A DNA stretch of 64,000 nt from Gimesia sp. (GCA_002706765.1 PAJV01000033.1:26377-90376); one strand, 5' to 3'. Shown: positions 38,002-48,292, counted from the first letter of the stretch. Translations and numbers: made by a program. Notes: generated by a model not told the origin, from the letters alone.

Positions 38002-41000
38002 ATGAAACAACAGCTCCTGTTATTTTGGGGATTGAGTTTAATTGTCAGCCTGACTGCGCTGCGTCCCGTGCCCGCTGCAGAAGCGGAATTGAAGAAAGCG
38101 GAATTCTTTGAGAAGCGTATCCGACCGCTGCTGATCAGCCGTTGTTACGACTGCCACAGCGAAGGTTCGGTCGAGAGCGGTTTACGCGTGGATTCACTGG
38201 CAGAGTTGATCCGCGGGGGGGAACGTGGTCCTGCACTGGTGCCGGGAAAACCGAAAGAAAGTCTGTTGATCAGTGCCGTCCAGCATAGCGGCCAGTTACA
38301 TATGCCTCTTAAGGACAAGCTGAGCCAGAAAGAAATCAGCGATCTGATCGAGTGGGTGCAGGCGGGCGCGTACTGGCCTGATGCGAAGCCGGTTTCAGAG
38401 TTGCGAAAAGAAGCTGAAGCTTCGTCAGGCCCTTTATTTACGAAAGCGGAAAAAGAGTTCTGGGCGTTCCAGACTCCCCGCGCGCCGCAGATTCCGGAAA
38501 CACAAAACAAGAAATGGTCCCAGCAACCCCTGGATCAGTTTGTGCTGGCACGGCTGGAAGAGGCGGGAGGAGAACCAGCGACGCGTGCCGACAGGCAGAC
38601 GCTGATTCGACGTGCGACGTACGATCTGATCGGACTGCCGCCCACGCTGGAGGAAGGCGAAGCCTTTCTGGCAGACCGTTCTCCCGACGCGTTTGCCAAA
38701 GTCATTGATCGCCTGCTGGCATCGCCTCGCTATGGGGAGCGCTGGGGGCGGCACTGGCTGGATGTCGCACGCTATGCAGATTCCAATGGCCTTGATGAAA
38801 ATCTTTCGTATGCGAATGCGTTCCGCTATCGGGATTATGTGATTGCCGCTTTTAATCAGGATAAGCCCTTTGATCAGTTTGTGCAGGAACAACTGGCGGG
38901 CGACATCCTGGCGGATCAGCCCGGAGCGAATCAGAGGCTGGAAAAAATTACGGCGACCGGCTTTCTCTCGATTGGTGCCAAAATGCTGGCTGAAGATGAT
39001 GAAGCCAAAATGCAGATGGACATCGTCGACGAACAACTGGATACCGTAGGTCGGACTTTCATGGGACTGACACTGGGATGTGCCCGCTGTCATACACATA
39101 AATTCGATCCGATCCCAATTGAAGATTATTACTCGCTGGCGGGAATCTTCAAAAGCACGAAGACCATGGAGAATTTCAAAGTGGTCGCCCGCTGGCAGGA
39201 ACGTACCTTGGCGACAAAAGATCAGATTCAGGGACTGGACCGGCAGAAGCAGCAGATTGCAAAACTGGACACGGAAATTGAGTCCCTGGTCAAACTGGGA
39301 GACGAACAGTTTTTAAACGAAGAGCGAAAGCGGGCCTCTGCCTATCTGCTGGCGGCTTCGATTAAGAATCATACGGATCAGATGCTGAAAGCGACTGGTC
39401 CCATTGGTGCTGACCCGGGTGCGTATCAGCGGCAGTCCGCCCAGGTGGTGGAAGCCGAAGACTTTCAAACGGGTAATGTGAAAAAAGCTTCAACCGGCTA
39501 TGGGGAAGGCATTGGCGTCATCTATAACAACGGGACCTTACCCAACATTGCTGAATACGAGATCGAAGTTCCCGAGGCAGGTCGTTACCAGTTTGAAATC
39601 CGTTATGCGGCTGCCCAGGCGCGTCCGGTGGAACTGTCGATTAACGGTGAACTGGTGAAAAAAGACGCTGCGGGGGAAGTGACCGGCAGCTGGTATCCCA
39701 AGTCCCAGCAATGGAAGGTGGAAGGGTTCTACACTTTTGAACCGGGTAAAAACCGCGTTCGGCTGGAAAGTAAAATTCCGTTTCCCCACATTGATAAGCT
39801 GTTAATCGCCAGGCCTCGCACCACGACGAAAGAACCAGGGGGGATTCTTTCGACGATCTCCGTTCCCGATAAGACACTCGTGGGCAGCCTGACGATGCAG
39901 TGGGCCGAGTATCTTAAAAAGGGATCAGGAGAAAAAGCATCTCCGCTGAGCGTCTGGAATGAGTTGATCAAAACCGGTTCCGTACCTGAAACATTAAGTG
40001 AGCTGAATCAACGATTCGAGGGGCTGAATGATCTGCCTGAGCAAGAGCGGGTGCTCAAAGCAGTCGAACTTTATGGGAACCTGTTCCAGGAAGTGGAGCA
40101 GGAATGGGAAGCGTATCAGCAGACGGAAGCCGGTAAACAGGCTCAAGGGTTGCCTGATGCGGAGCGCGAAGCGTTTCGCATACTGTTAAGTGATCCAAAA
40201 GGAGTGTTTGCATTGCCCTCGGATCGAGAAAAATACTATGCCGCCGATCTGAAAGAGAAATTGACAGCACAACGTGACGACAAGCAAAAGCTTGAAGAGG
40301 CGTTGCCTGAATATCCGACGGCGATGGCCGTTTCGGATCAGAATCCGGAAAATATTAAAGTTCATCTGCGCGGGAGTCACTTTACGCTCGGGAAAGAAGT
40401 TCCCCGCCAGTTTCTGCAGGTGATTGCGGGGGAAGATCAGACTCCCATTGATGATCAACACAGCGGCCGTCTGCAACTGGCACAGTGGTTGACCAGTGGC
40501 TCGCATCCGTTGACATCACGCGTGATGGTGAATCGTATCTGGCGCTGGCATTTCGGTGAAGGGCTGGTCAGGACCCCGGATAATTTTGGAAAACTGGGGG
40601 AACGTCCCACGCATCCTGAATTACTGGACTGGCTGGCGGTACAGTTTGTCGAGCAGGGGTGGTCCATCAAGGAACTGCATCGAATGATCATGCTCTCGTC
40701 CACGTACCAGATGAGTTCGGCTTACAATGCGAAGCTGGCAGAGCGTGATCCTGAAAACCGTCTGTTGTGGCGGATGAACCGGAAACGCCTGGAGGCAGAA
40801 GCGATTCGAGACTCCATTCTAGCGGTTTGCGGTCAACTCGATCTGGAAATGGGGGGATCGATGCTGGGAGTCGAAAATCGAAAATATGTGACGAGTACCA
40901 GCAACGTCAATCCGGTGGTCTACGATACGAATCGTCGCTCGGTCTATCTGCCAATTGTCCGAAGTGCATTATATGAAGTTCTCCAGGCCTTTGATTTTGC

Positions 41001-41343
41001 CGATCCCAGTGTGCTGTCGGGAGACCGGACGCATACCACGGTTGCGCCGCAGGCGTTATTCATGATGAACAGCAAATTCATATTGGAAAATACCCGCGTT
41101 TTTGCAGAGCAGATCATGCACCAGACGCACCTGGATCCGCCCGAAAAAGTCAACCTGATCTACGAACGGGTTTTCAGCCGACCTGCGACAGAAGAGGAGA
41201 CGTCACGGGCACTGGAATACCTCAAGTTGTATCGCGGGGAACTGGACGCGCTGGAACTGCCGCAGGAAGAAAAAACACAGCTGACCTGGCAGAGTCTGTG
41301 CCGGGTGCTGATTTCTTCGAACGAGTTTCTGTTTGTTAACTAG
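38002..41343 (+). CDS. PSD1-type planctomycete cytochrome c protein with CBM6/35-like insert
   Basis: The product is 1113 residues, longest of the four paralogues. Signal peptide ends near VPAAEA (residue 27). PSCyt1 has CYDCH at C48-H52. DUF1549 (about 165-390) contains CARCHTHKFDPIPIEDYY. A beta-rich insert at about 475-615 (VVEAEDFQTGNVKKASTGYGEG, VPEAGRYQFEIRYAAAQARPVELSINGELV, FEPGKNRVRLESKIPFPHIDKLLI) has the outline of a CBM6/35-type module. DUF1553 follows at about 815-1090 (HPLTSRVMVNRIWRWHFGEGLV). It is probably periplasmic, with haem-mediated electron transfer. DUF1501, dehydrogenase and transporter genes lie downstream on the same strand. Confidence 0.9.
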   Translation: MKQQLLLFWGLSLIVSLTALRPVPAAEAELKKAEFFEKRIRPLLISRCYDCHSEGSVESGLRVDSLAELIRGGERGPALVPGKPKESLLISAVQHSGQLHMPLKDKLSQKEISDLIEWVQAGAYWPDAKPVSELRKEAEASSGPLFTKAEKEFWAFQTPRAPQIPETQNKKWSQQPLDQFVLARLEEAGGEPATRADRQTLIRRATYDLIGLPPTLEEGEAFLADRSPDAFAKVIDRLLASPRYGERWGRHWLDVARYADSNGLDENLSYANAFRYRDYVIAAFNQDKPFDQFVQEQLAGDILADQPGANQRLEKITATGFLSIGAKMLAEDDEAKMQMDIVDEQLDTVGRTFMGLTLGCARCHTHKFDPIPIEDYYSLAGIFKSTKTMENFKVVARWQERTLATKDQIQGLDRQKQQIAKLDTEIESLVKLGDEQFLNEERKRASAYLLAASIKNHTDQMLKATGPIGADPGAYQRQSAQVVEAEDFQTGNVKKASTGYGEGIGVIYNNGTLPNIAEYEIEVPEAGRYQFEIRYAAAQARPVELSINGELVKKDAAGEVTGSWYPKSQQWKVEGFYTFEPGKNRVRLESKIPFPHIDKLLIARPRTTTKEPGGILSTISVPDKTLVGSLTMQWAEYLKKGSGEKASPLSVWNELIKTGSVPETLSELNQRFEGLNDLPEQERVLKAVELYGNLFQEVEQEWEAYQQTEAGKQAQGLPDAEREAFRILLSDPKGVFALPSDREKYYAADLKEKLTAQRDDKQKLEEALPEYPTAMAVSDQNPENIKVHLRGSHFTLGKEVPRQFLQVIAGEDQTPIDDQHSGRLQLAQWLTSGSHPLTSRVMVNRIWRWHFGEGLVRTPDNFGKLGERPTHPELLDWLAVQFVEQGWSIKELHRMIMLSSTYQMSSAYNAKLAERDPENRLLWRMNRKRLEAEAIRDSILAVCGQLDLEMGGSMLGVENRKYVTSTSNVNPVVYDTNRRSVYLPIVRSALYEVLQAFDFADPSVLSGDRTHTTVAPQALFMMNSKFILENTRVFAEQIMHQTHLDPPEKVNLIYERVFSRPATEEETSRALEYLKLYRGELDALELPQEEKTQLTWQSLCRVLISSNEFLFVN

Positions 41344-41398
41344 AATGCATCACAGTCTAAGCGTTGCTTACTTCCGTATTGTTTCGAATCCGAATTGA

Positions 41399-42826
41399 AT
41401 GGATGGCTCAATGAATCACTGGAATACCAATCTGGGACCGGCACGAATTTCTCGTCGGGATATGCTCAGGCAGAGCTCTGCCGGCTTTGGCAGTCTGGCC
41501 CTGGCGGCATTGCTGGGTGGGAAAAGTCAGGCGGGCCAGACACCCTTTGAGCCGCAGCCGCATTTTACGCCGAAGGCGAAACGCGTGATTTTTCTATTCA
41601 TGCACGGCGGTCCTTCGCATATGGATACGTTCGATTACAAGCCTCAATTACAGAAAGACAGCGGCAAACCCCTGCCATTCGACAAGCCTAAGATCTTTTC
41701 GGCACAAACCGGCAACCTGCTGGGATCTCCCTGGAAATTCCAACGGCACGGCGAGAGTGGTGCCTGGGTAAGTGAACTCTTTCCGCATGTGGCAGGTTGT
41801 GTCGATGACTTGTGTATCATTAATTCGATGTATGGTTCCAACTCGCGGCACGGTGGGGCACTGCTGGAATTGCATACCGGCAGTGACACGTTTGTGCGAC
41901 CCAGTATGGGGTCCTGGATTACCTATGGGCTGGGCTCTGAAAATCAGGATCTGCCCGGCTTTATTACCGTCTGTCCGACTCTGACCCACGGCGGTGTGAA
42001 CGCTTACAGTTCTTCGTTTCTGCCGGCGGACTTCCAGGGGACGCCGATCGGAAATGCCAGTATCCCCGCGGATCGTGCGCTGATTCCGTTTATCAGCAAT
42101 AAGAGTGGTGTGCCCTATTCGATTCAACGTAAGGAACTGGATTTTCTGCAGCAGATGAATCGAGAGCATCTGACAGATTCCGGCCCGGATGCGGATCTGG
42201 AGGGACGCATCAATTCCTTCGAACTGGCCTATCGGATGCAGATGGCGGCTCCCGAGTTGCAGGATATCAGTGATGAATCAGAGGCCACGCAGAAAATGTA
42301 TGGTCTGGATCAGGATATCACGAAAAACTTTGGACGTCAGTGCCTGATGGCACGCCGCTTTGCGGAGCGGGGCGTGCGATTCGTGCAGATTACGCACAGC
42401 TACAAATGGGATCAACATTCCGGATTGAAATCGGCGTTGCCCCGGAACTGTATGGAAGTGGATCAGCCCATCGCTGCCCTGATCAAAGATCTGAAGTCGC
42501 GTGGATTGCTGGAAGATACGCTTGTCCTGTGGGGAGGCGAATTTGGTCGGACGCCTGTCAGCCAGGGAGAAAACGGGCGGGATCATAATCCGCAGGGATA
42601 TACGATGTGGATGGCCGGCGGTGGTATTAAAGCGGGTTTGCAATATGGTGCCACAGATGATTACGGCTATTACGCGGTGAAGAATAAAATTCATGTCCAT
42701 GACCTGCACGCCACGATGCTGCATCTGCTGGGACTGGATCATCAGAAGCTGACCTACAAATTTGCCGGTCGTGATTTCCGTCTGACGGACGTGCATGGTG
42801 AAGTGATGTATGATCTGTTTGCCTGA
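41399..42826 (+). CDS. DUF1501 family protein
   Basis: The product is 475 residues from ATG 41399; ATG 41411 is an alternative. Tat-type leader: ISRRDMLRQSSAGFGSLALAALLGG. Conserved blocks are [102 protein letters not shown] and YGYYAVKNKIHVHDLHATMLHLLGLD. It follows the third PSD1 gene by 55 bp, the standard gene pair. Confidence 0.9.
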   Translation: MDGSMNHWNTNLGPARISRRDMLRQSSAGFGSLALAALLGGKSQAGQTPFEPQPHFTPKAKRVIFLFMHGGPSHMDTFDYKPQLQKDSGKPLPFDKPKIFSAQTGNLLGSPWKFQRHGESGAWVSELFPHVAGCVDDLCIINSMYGSNSRHGGALLELHTGSDTFVRPSMGSWITYGLGSENQDLPGFITVCPTLTHGGVNAYSSSFLPADFQGTPIGNASIPADRALIPFISNKSGVPYSIQRKELDFLQQMNREHLTDSGPDADLEGRINSFELAYRMQMAAPELQDISDESEATQKMYGLDQDITKNFGRQCLMARRFAERGVRFVQITHSYKWDQHSGLKSALPRNCMEVDQPIAALIKDLKSRGLLEDTLVLWGGEFGRTPVSQGENGRDHNPQGYTMWMAGGGIKAGLQYGATDDYGYYAVKNKIHVHDLHATMLHLLGLDHQKLTYKFAGRDFRLTDVHGEVMYDLFA

Positions 42827-42927
42827 GAGTGGAGTTGATGACCTTTCTTCACTACCCTGATTGAGTCGAAATGAGTTCCGTGCCACATTGAAGGATGTGT
42901 CACATTCATGATAAGTTGAGGTGACTT

Positions 42928-44055
42928 TTGCCACAGATCGAAGTTGAGAGTGCTCTGATCGAGCCTGAATACCTGAAGGAGTTCTGTCTCCAACTGCTGC
43001 TGCAAGCGAATTTGAATGAACACGATGCGGACCTGGTTGCCGATACCCTGGTGGAATCGAACCTGCGGGGAATTGATTCGCATGGCGTGGCGCGACTGCC
43101 GCACTACCTGGAACGCATTCGGCAGAGGAGCATTCAGCCCCGACCGGAAATGCAATGGGAACCGCTGGGAGATGCCGTGGGTCGGGTGGACGGCGATCAT
43201 GGCCTGGGACAGCTGGCGATGGTGAAAGCTGCCGACCATGCGGTTGCACTCGCAAAGGGTTCCGGAGCCGGCTGGGTTTCGATCTGCAATTCTTCGCATT
43301 GCGGGGCACTGGCCTATTACGGCTTGCGAATTGCCCGGGCCGGGATGATCGGTTTTGTGTTCACGCACGTGGATCCGATGGTGACTCCGCACGGCGGGGC
43401 AGAGCCATTTTGTGGAACGAATCCGATTTGTATTACGGCTCCCGGTAAAAATCAGAAATCCCTGTGCCTGGATATGGCCACGAGCATCACTCCCTGGAAT
43501 ACGATTGCGAATGCGGCAACGGAAGGGGTTTCCATTCCCGGCGACTGGGCCCTGGATGCGAATGGCAAGGGAACCACAGACCCCAATGAAGTGAAAGCGC
43601 TGTTTCCCTTTGGTGGCTTTAAAGGCTCTGGCCTGGGCTTAATGATCGATGTTTTATGTGCCCTGCTGGGCGGTGCCCCGATCGGGCCGGATATCCCTAA
43701 AATGTACGGTGATCTGTCGCAGCGACGTTTACTCGGCGGTTTCGTGGGTGCAATCGATATCAGCCGATTTACCGAAGTGGAATCGTTTCAGGAACGCATT
43801 GAGGAACTGATTCAACGCTGGGGAGCGGTCAAGCCTCTGAAAGCGGGGGGGAAGGTTTACTACCCGGGCGAGCCTGAGTCATTAACACGAGCCGAGCGTT
43901 TGCAGTCGGGAATTCCGGTGGGACTGCGTTTGATTAACCAGTTTAACCAGCTGGCTTCCGCCAGTGGTCTGCCTCCGCTGGAAACTACGGAACAAATCTG
44001 CGAAGAAGAAAGTTCTTCAGAAGTAGAAGTCTCGCCCACCGAATCCTTGACGTGA
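42928..44055 (+). CDS. Malate/L-lactate (Ldh/YlbC-type) dehydrogenase family protein
   Basis: The product is 375 residues from a TTG preceded by GAGGTGA, which I take as its ribosome binding site. The fold is the Ldh_2 type: ESNLRGIDSHGVARLPHYLERI near the N-terminus, GAGWVSICNSSHCGALAYYGL, CGTNPICITAPG and LCLDMATSITPWNTIA for the NAD(P)-binding region, and FPFGGFKGSGLGLMIDVLCALLGGAP. These enzymes oxidise 2-hydroxyacids such as malate, sulfolactate or ureidoglycolate to oxoacids; the substrate cannot be read from sequence here. A sodium/solute symporter gene follows by 10 bp, so uptake and oxidation of the same acid is plausible. Confidence 0.88.
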   Translation: MPQIEVESALIEPEYLKEFCLQLLLQANLNEHDADLVADTLVESNLRGIDSHGVARLPHYLERIRQRSIQPRPEMQWEPLGDAVGRVDGDHGLGQLAMVKAADHAVALAKGSGAGWVSICNSSHCGALAYYGLRIARAGMIGFVFTHVDPMVTPHGGAEPFCGTNPICITAPGKNQKSLCLDMATSITPWNTIANAATEGVSIPGDWALDANGKGTTDPNEVKALFPFGGFKGSGLGLMIDVLCALLGGAPIGPDIPKMYGDLSQRRLLGGFVGAIDISRFTEVESFQERIEELIQRWGAVKPLKAGGKVYYPGEPESLTRAERLQSGIPVGLRLINQFNQLASASGLPPLETTEQICEEESSSEVEVSPTESLT

Positions 44056-44065
44056 TTGCCTCTTT

Positions 44066-45691
44066 ATGAACGCGCCCTTCCTGCTGGCTGCCAATCAACT
44101 GAATATTTCTGTTCTCGATTCCGCAATCATTGTCGCCTACCTGGTTTTGATTACCGGTCTGGGATTGTTTGTCAGTCGGAAGCAGAAGCAGACCGTCGAC
44201 AGTTATTTTCTGGCGGGTCGTTCCCTGAAGTGGCCGACGATTGGGCTGTCGTTATTTGCCACGAATATTTCCACCGTGCATCTGATCGGCCTGGCCGCCG
44301 ACGGCTATCGCGTGGGGCTGGTCGTGGGTAATTTTGAATGCCTGGCGGCGTTTACCCTGATTTTACTGGGGTTGATTTTTGCACCCATCTATCATCGCAG
44401 TGGACTGGTCACGTTGCCCGATTATCTGGAACAGCGTTTCAGTGCAGGCTCGCGAATTATGCTGGCGATCATGGGTGTGGTGGCAGCCCTGTTTATTCAC
44501 ATCGGCATGACACTGTATGCGGGTTCGACCGTGATTCACGAGTTTTTCGGAATCGACGTTATTACTTCTGTACTGGTGATCTCAGCAATTACGACACTCT
44601 ATACCGTGGTCGGTGGTCTGAAAGCAGTGGTGATTACCGAGTCGATTCAGACGGTACTGTTAATTATTGGTTCGATCGCGGTGACTTACTTCGCAGCTGG
44701 TGCCTTGAATGAACAGGGTATCAATTCGTTTACGAAACTGCGTGCCGCGCTTCCTGAAAAACATATGAGTATGTTGCACGAAAGCGGCGGATATTCGTGG
44801 TATGCTTTCATCCTGGGCTACCCGGTTCTGGGAATCTGGTACTGGTGTGCGGACCAGACGATTGTGCAGCGGGTTCTGGGGGGAGAAACCGTTCAGGATG
44901 CACAGGCAGGACCTTTGTTCGCCGGCTTCATTAAAGTTTTGCCGTTACTGATTATGGTTTTTCCCGGCGTGCTCGCTTATGTCTTATTTCAGGATCAGAT
45001 CGGCGATGATTCCAATAAAGCATTGCCGGTTCTGATTCAGGAACTGATTCCAGAAGGCTTAAAAGGGCTGGTCGCCGCCGGTCTGCTGGCCGCATTGATG
45101 AGTACGATTGCCGGAGCATTAAACAGCACGGCGACGCTGATCAGCATTGATGTCGTAAAAAAACTGAAACCGGAAACCAGTGACGCCCGACTGGTGATTG
45201 TCGGGCGGATTACCGCGGTCGTGGTGATGATCCTGGCGATTGGGTGGTCGACCATGGGGAGTCGATTTGAGAGCATCTTTTCCGGATTGAACAGCATGAT
45301 TGCCTGCCTGGCGCCGCCTATCACAGCCGTCTTCATCTGGGGCATTCTCTGGAAACGTGGGACCGCCCAGGCTTCGCTGGCGACTTTGATTATTGGTTCG
45401 TTGCTGGGCGGACTGACTTTTGTGCTCGATTTTGGTTTCGAAATGATCACAAAAGATTTAGGTATACCGTTTTTGCTGCAGGCCTGGTGGCTGTTTGTGA
45501 TCTGCTCGGTGGTGTTTGTGGCAGTCAGTCTGCTGACTCCGCCTCCGTCTGAAGATCAGATCAGAATGATGTGCTGGCAAAATCCGTTAAAAGAAATCGT
45601 ATTCAAACCCCTGTCTGGAATCACCGATCCGCGACTGATAGCGATTCTGCTGGCGGGAATCATGTCAGGGATTTATTGGACGTTTGCATAA
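44066..45691 (+). CDS. Sodium:solute symporter (SLC5 family)
   Basis: The product is 541 residues with about 13-14 membrane helices. The family signatures are DSYFLAGRSLKWPTIGLSLFATNISTVHLIGLAADGYRVG near the N-terminus, TLYTVVGGLKAVVITESIQTVLL, WYWCADQTIVQRVLGG and GLVAAGLLAALMSTIAGALNSTATL. It probably imports a sugar, organic acid or myo-inositol-like solute with sodium across the cytoplasmic membrane. The start lies 10 bp after the dehydrogenase stop, indicating an operon. It is convergent with the TlpA-like gene only 21 bp away, without a visible terminator between them. Confidence 0.93.
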   Translation: MNAPFLLAANQLNISVLDSAIIVAYLVLITGLGLFVSRKQKQTVDSYFLAGRSLKWPTIGLSLFATNISTVHLIGLAADGYRVGLVVGNFECLAAFTLILLGLIFAPIYHRSGLVTLPDYLEQRFSAGSRIMLAIMGVVAALFIHIGMTLYAGSTVIHEFFGIDVITSVLVISAITTLYTVVGGLKAVVITESIQTVLLIIGSIAVTYFAAGALNEQGINSFTKLRAALPEKHMSMLHESGGYSWYAFILGYPVLGIWYWCADQTIVQRVLGGETVQDAQAGPLFAGFIKVLPLLIMVFPGVLAYVLFQDQIGDDSNKALPVLIQELIPEGLKGLVAAGLLAALMSTIAGALNSTATLISIDVVKKLKPETSDARLVIVGRITAVVVMILAIGWSTMGSRFESIFSGLNSMIACLAPPITAVFIWGILWKRGTAQASLATLIIGSLLGGLTFVLDFGFEMITKDLGIPFLLQAWWLFVICSVVFVAVSLLTPPPSEDQIRMMCWQNPLKEIVFKPLSGITDPRLIAILLAGIMSGIYWTFA

Positions 45692-45712
45692 TCAGCAATC
45701 AGCGAAGCGTGA

Positions 45713-46384
45713 TTATTCGGTTGGCTTCTGTGACTGCTCGAGCAGATCCTTGATATAAGGGGTGATGTGTTCTTCGTAATTGAAACCTTCCTGGCCGTAC
45801 GCGAGGGTTTCGTTGTCGAAGCGTTTCTGCAGCTTCCCGTCGGTGCCATACACGTAGGCGGCGGGAATGGCGGCGAGATTAAGTTTCTGGTAGAGATCTT
45901 CATCGGGCGTGCTGGATATCAGGTTGACGATGTCGGCATTGTGCTTTGTGAAAAATTCCATCAGTTCATCGCTGCTGGATTCAGGAGGCGAATCTTTACT
46001 GCCATCGTAATTCAGGTTGAAGGATACGCAGACGACGTTCTCCGGGTACTTCTTCTGCAGCGCGACCAGGTGCGGAAACTCACGCAGACAGGGTTCGCAC
46101 CAGCTGGACCAGAGATCAACGACGACGATTTTACCGTCCTGCCCGGCGATAAATTCCTGCAGCTGGTCCCAGTTGGCGATTTGGGCAGTGACGCCGTCCC
46201 GTTCAAACGTTGGTGCCCCGGGAATGGCGGGGTCCTGTTTTTTTGTGGCAGCCTGTTTTTCCGCAGTAGCCGCTGACGGGGCGGGAGCATCCGGTGCAAC
46301 GGGAGTATCGGCTGTGCTGCCTTCCTGGCTGCAACCAAAAAATAAGAAGAGCAAACCGAAAATGCAGGGGACTTGAGGCGACAT
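45713..46384 (-). CDS. TlpA-like thioredoxin-fold lipoprotein
   Basis: The product is 223 residues from the ATG at 46384; a TTG upstream would add eleven residues. The lipoprotein signal is PCIFGLLFLFFGCSQ, with Cys about 18 as acylation site, followed by an Ala/Pro-rich linker. The thioredoxin domain at about 75-215 has VVVDLWSSWCEPCLREFPHL with active-site WCEPC and a cis-Pro segment LAAIPAAYVYGTDGKL. Such proteins reduce or protect periplasmic thiols, often for cytochrome c maturation. That fits the haem-binding proteins encoded next door. Confidence 0.88.
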   Translation of the reverse strand: MSPQVPCIFGLLFLFFGCSQEGSTADTPVAPDAPAPSAATAEKQAATKKQDPAIPGAPTFERDGVTAQIANWDQLQEFIAGQDGKIVVVDLWSSWCEPCLREFPHLVALQKKYPENVVCVSFNLNYDGSKDSPPESSSDELMEFFTKHNADIVNLISSTPDEDLYQKLNLAAIPAAYVYGTDGKLQKRFDNETLAYGQEGFNYEEHITPYIKDLLEQSQKPTE

Positions 46385-46426
46385 GTTTCTATTATTTCCA
46401 GGTAAATGAGTTTCCAAAGGGGTAAG

Positions 46427-48292
46427 TTAATTCGTGACTTTGATCAGTCCGGCGGCATTGGCCTGTGGTACCGGGTCTTCGTAAGGAAGTGCTTTCAGAA
46501 ATTCCACCAGGTCGGCGATGTCCTGTCTGGAAAGCTGGCTGGTTTTGCCGTGCTGATCATCATGATTGTAAGTTGTTAAAACTTCTTCGAGTGTCTGGGC
46601 TTTGCCGTGAGACAGATACGGGGCGGTGCGGTAAATACCCAGCAGGGTGGGGGTGTCATATTCAGGCCCCATTTTTTCACCCGGGTTATCGACGGCGGTG
46701 CCGACGTTGTGCCTGGTAATTGTTTCGGAGGGAACCGAATCAGTCAGGAAAGGACCAGAGTGGCAGGTGGCACACTGGGTCTGCTTCGAGAAAAACAGCT
46801 GACGTCCCCGCTGGGCGGCGGAGGATAAACCGTTTTTGGAATACGGGCTGAGTGTGAAATCGTGTGTATTGGAATAAGCGGCCATCGCATCGAGGGCCTC
46901 TGATAAACCTTTGTTGGGTTTGTCTAATGATTCATGCAGTTTGCCGCGTACGAGACCTTTGCCCTGCATCAGGGGGCCGCGGATCGTGTGTTCGAAGTCC
47001 TGCACTTCATCGCGGTCAGCCGACCAGTGGATGGGGTGGGTCCAGGCCATGCCGGCCAGTGACTGGGTATTGCGGAGTCCTTCGGGGTTATGCCAGGTTT
47101 TTCCATCGGGTTGTCCGTCAGGATGACAACTGGCGCAGGAGATCCACAGGCGGCTCGTCATGGGTTGCAGTGCCGTATAGAACAGGCGCTTGCCCAGCAG
47201 GACTTCCTCGCTTAAAGGGTTCTCCGTGACTTTGATCGTGGCGAGTCGACTGAGTGAGTGCGTGTCGTAAGCAACGATTTCGAAGTCGAGCGCATTGTAA
47301 ACATAAAAAGTATTACCATCGGGAGAGACGCGTACGCCGCGCGGGTTTGCTCCGACATTGATGGAATCGCGGAATGTGAGTTCGCGGTAATCGTCATCAA
47401 TTACATTACTGACATACAGATCGTCGGTTCCGGCAAAGACGACAAAGAATGTTTTTCCGTCGGGAGTGATGGCGGTATCCCAGGGATTGCAGGTAACGCG
47501 GGCACCCCGAAAGGAGTCCATCGGGATTTTGCGGCGGCGTTTACCTTCTTTGGGTTGCGTGTCGACGATGGAAACGATGGGGAAGATCGAGCCGGCACCG
47601 TGAGCGACGGTAATGCGCGAGCGAATATGCGGCAGATAGGCTTTGGCGCGGCGGGGGTGCAGCGTGATCTGACGCGACAGGTTATCGGAACTGCCGCCCG
47701 GCCATTCGTCGACGGTTTCACCGGTTTTGATATCCACCTGGCGGACTAGCGCGGAATAATATTCGGTGACGAACAGGCTCTGGTTATCACCGGAGACGGC
47801 GATGCCTCGCAGGTGCTTTCCCGATGAGAACTCGCGGATGATTTTTTTTGTCGCGGGGTCGATCTCAACAATGCGACCGGGATAGTCGAGTGTCACAAAG
47901 ATGCGTTTGCCGTCCGTTGTGGAAACCACGCCATAGGGTTCGTCGAAAACTTCGGTCTGCCCGGTCTGTTTGCCGGAGTCGGCGTTGAGGAAGACGATGC
48001 GGTCTTCATCGTAAATGGCGGCTGCGACCTGGTGGCTGTCTCCCACGAAGGAGACCCCTTCGGGATGTTTGCCGACCTTGATTTCGTGGAGTTTTTTCCG
48101 GGATTTCAGATCGACGATGGTAACTGAGCCACTGTCTCGGTTAGAGCAGGCCAGCAGTTTGCCATCGGCGGAAATATCGAGCAGGCTGTTAGACTGGCCG
48201 GCGGAGGTATGCTGAGTGATGATCAACAGGCTCGAACATAAAACGAGTGCTGCCTGGAGAACAGGGCGAACGGACCTGACACTGAGAGACAT
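46427..48292 (-). CDS. YVTN-type beta-propeller fused to di-haem cytochrome c peroxidase-like domain
   Basis: The product is 621 residues from ATG 48290-48292, which follows an AAGGGG-type ribosome site; an upstream start lacks one. Signal peptide: VRPVLQAALVLCSSLLIITQHTSAGQ. Residues about 35-375 are repeated propeller blades (SNRDSGSVTIVDLKSRKKLHEIKVGKHPEGVSF, VVSTTDGKRIFVTLDYPGRIVEID). The C-terminal part has two haem motifs, CASCH and CATCH, with NPEGLRNTQSLAGMAWTHPIHWSADRDEVQDFE and a final TAPYLSHGKAQTLEEVLTTYN typical of cytochrome c peroxidase/MauG relatives. Probably a periplasmic redox enzyme. Confidence 0.88.
   Translation of the reverse strand: MSLSVRSVRPVLQAALVLCSSLLIITQHTSAGQSNSLLDISADGKLLACSNRDSGSVTIVDLKSRKKLHEIKVGKHPEGVSFVGDSHQVAAAIYDEDRIVFLNADSGKQTGQTEVFDEPYGVVSTTDGKRIFVTLDYPGRIVEIDPATKKIIREFSSGKHLRGIAVSGDNQSLFVTEYYSALVRQVDIKTGETVDEWPGGSSDNLSRQITLHPRRAKAYLPHIRSRITVAHGAGSIFPIVSIVDTQPKEGKRRRKIPMDSFRGARVTCNPWDTAITPDGKTFFVVFAGTDDLYVSNVIDDDYRELTFRDSINVGANPRGVRVSPDGNTFYVYNALDFEIVAYDTHSLSRLATIKVTENPLSEEVLLGKRLFYTALQPMTSRLWISCASCHPDGQPDGKTWHNPEGLRNTQSLAGMAWTHPIHWSADRDEVQDFEHTIRGPLMQGKGLVRGKLHESLDKPNKGLSEALDAMAAYSNTHDFTLSPYSKNGLSSAAQRGRQLFFSKQTQCATCHSGPFLTDSVPSETITRHNVGTAVDNPGEKMGPEYDTPTLLGIYRTAPYLSHGKAQTLEEVLTTYNHDDQHGKTSQLSRQDIADLVEFLKALPYEDPVPQANAAGLIKVTN

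Noticed and set aside
42278-43309. 343-residue minus-strand ORF
   Set aside because: It lies antisense across the end of DUF1501 and the start of the Ldh-type dehydrogenase, both with clear family motifs, and its own composition is low-complexity His/Pro/Arg-rich.
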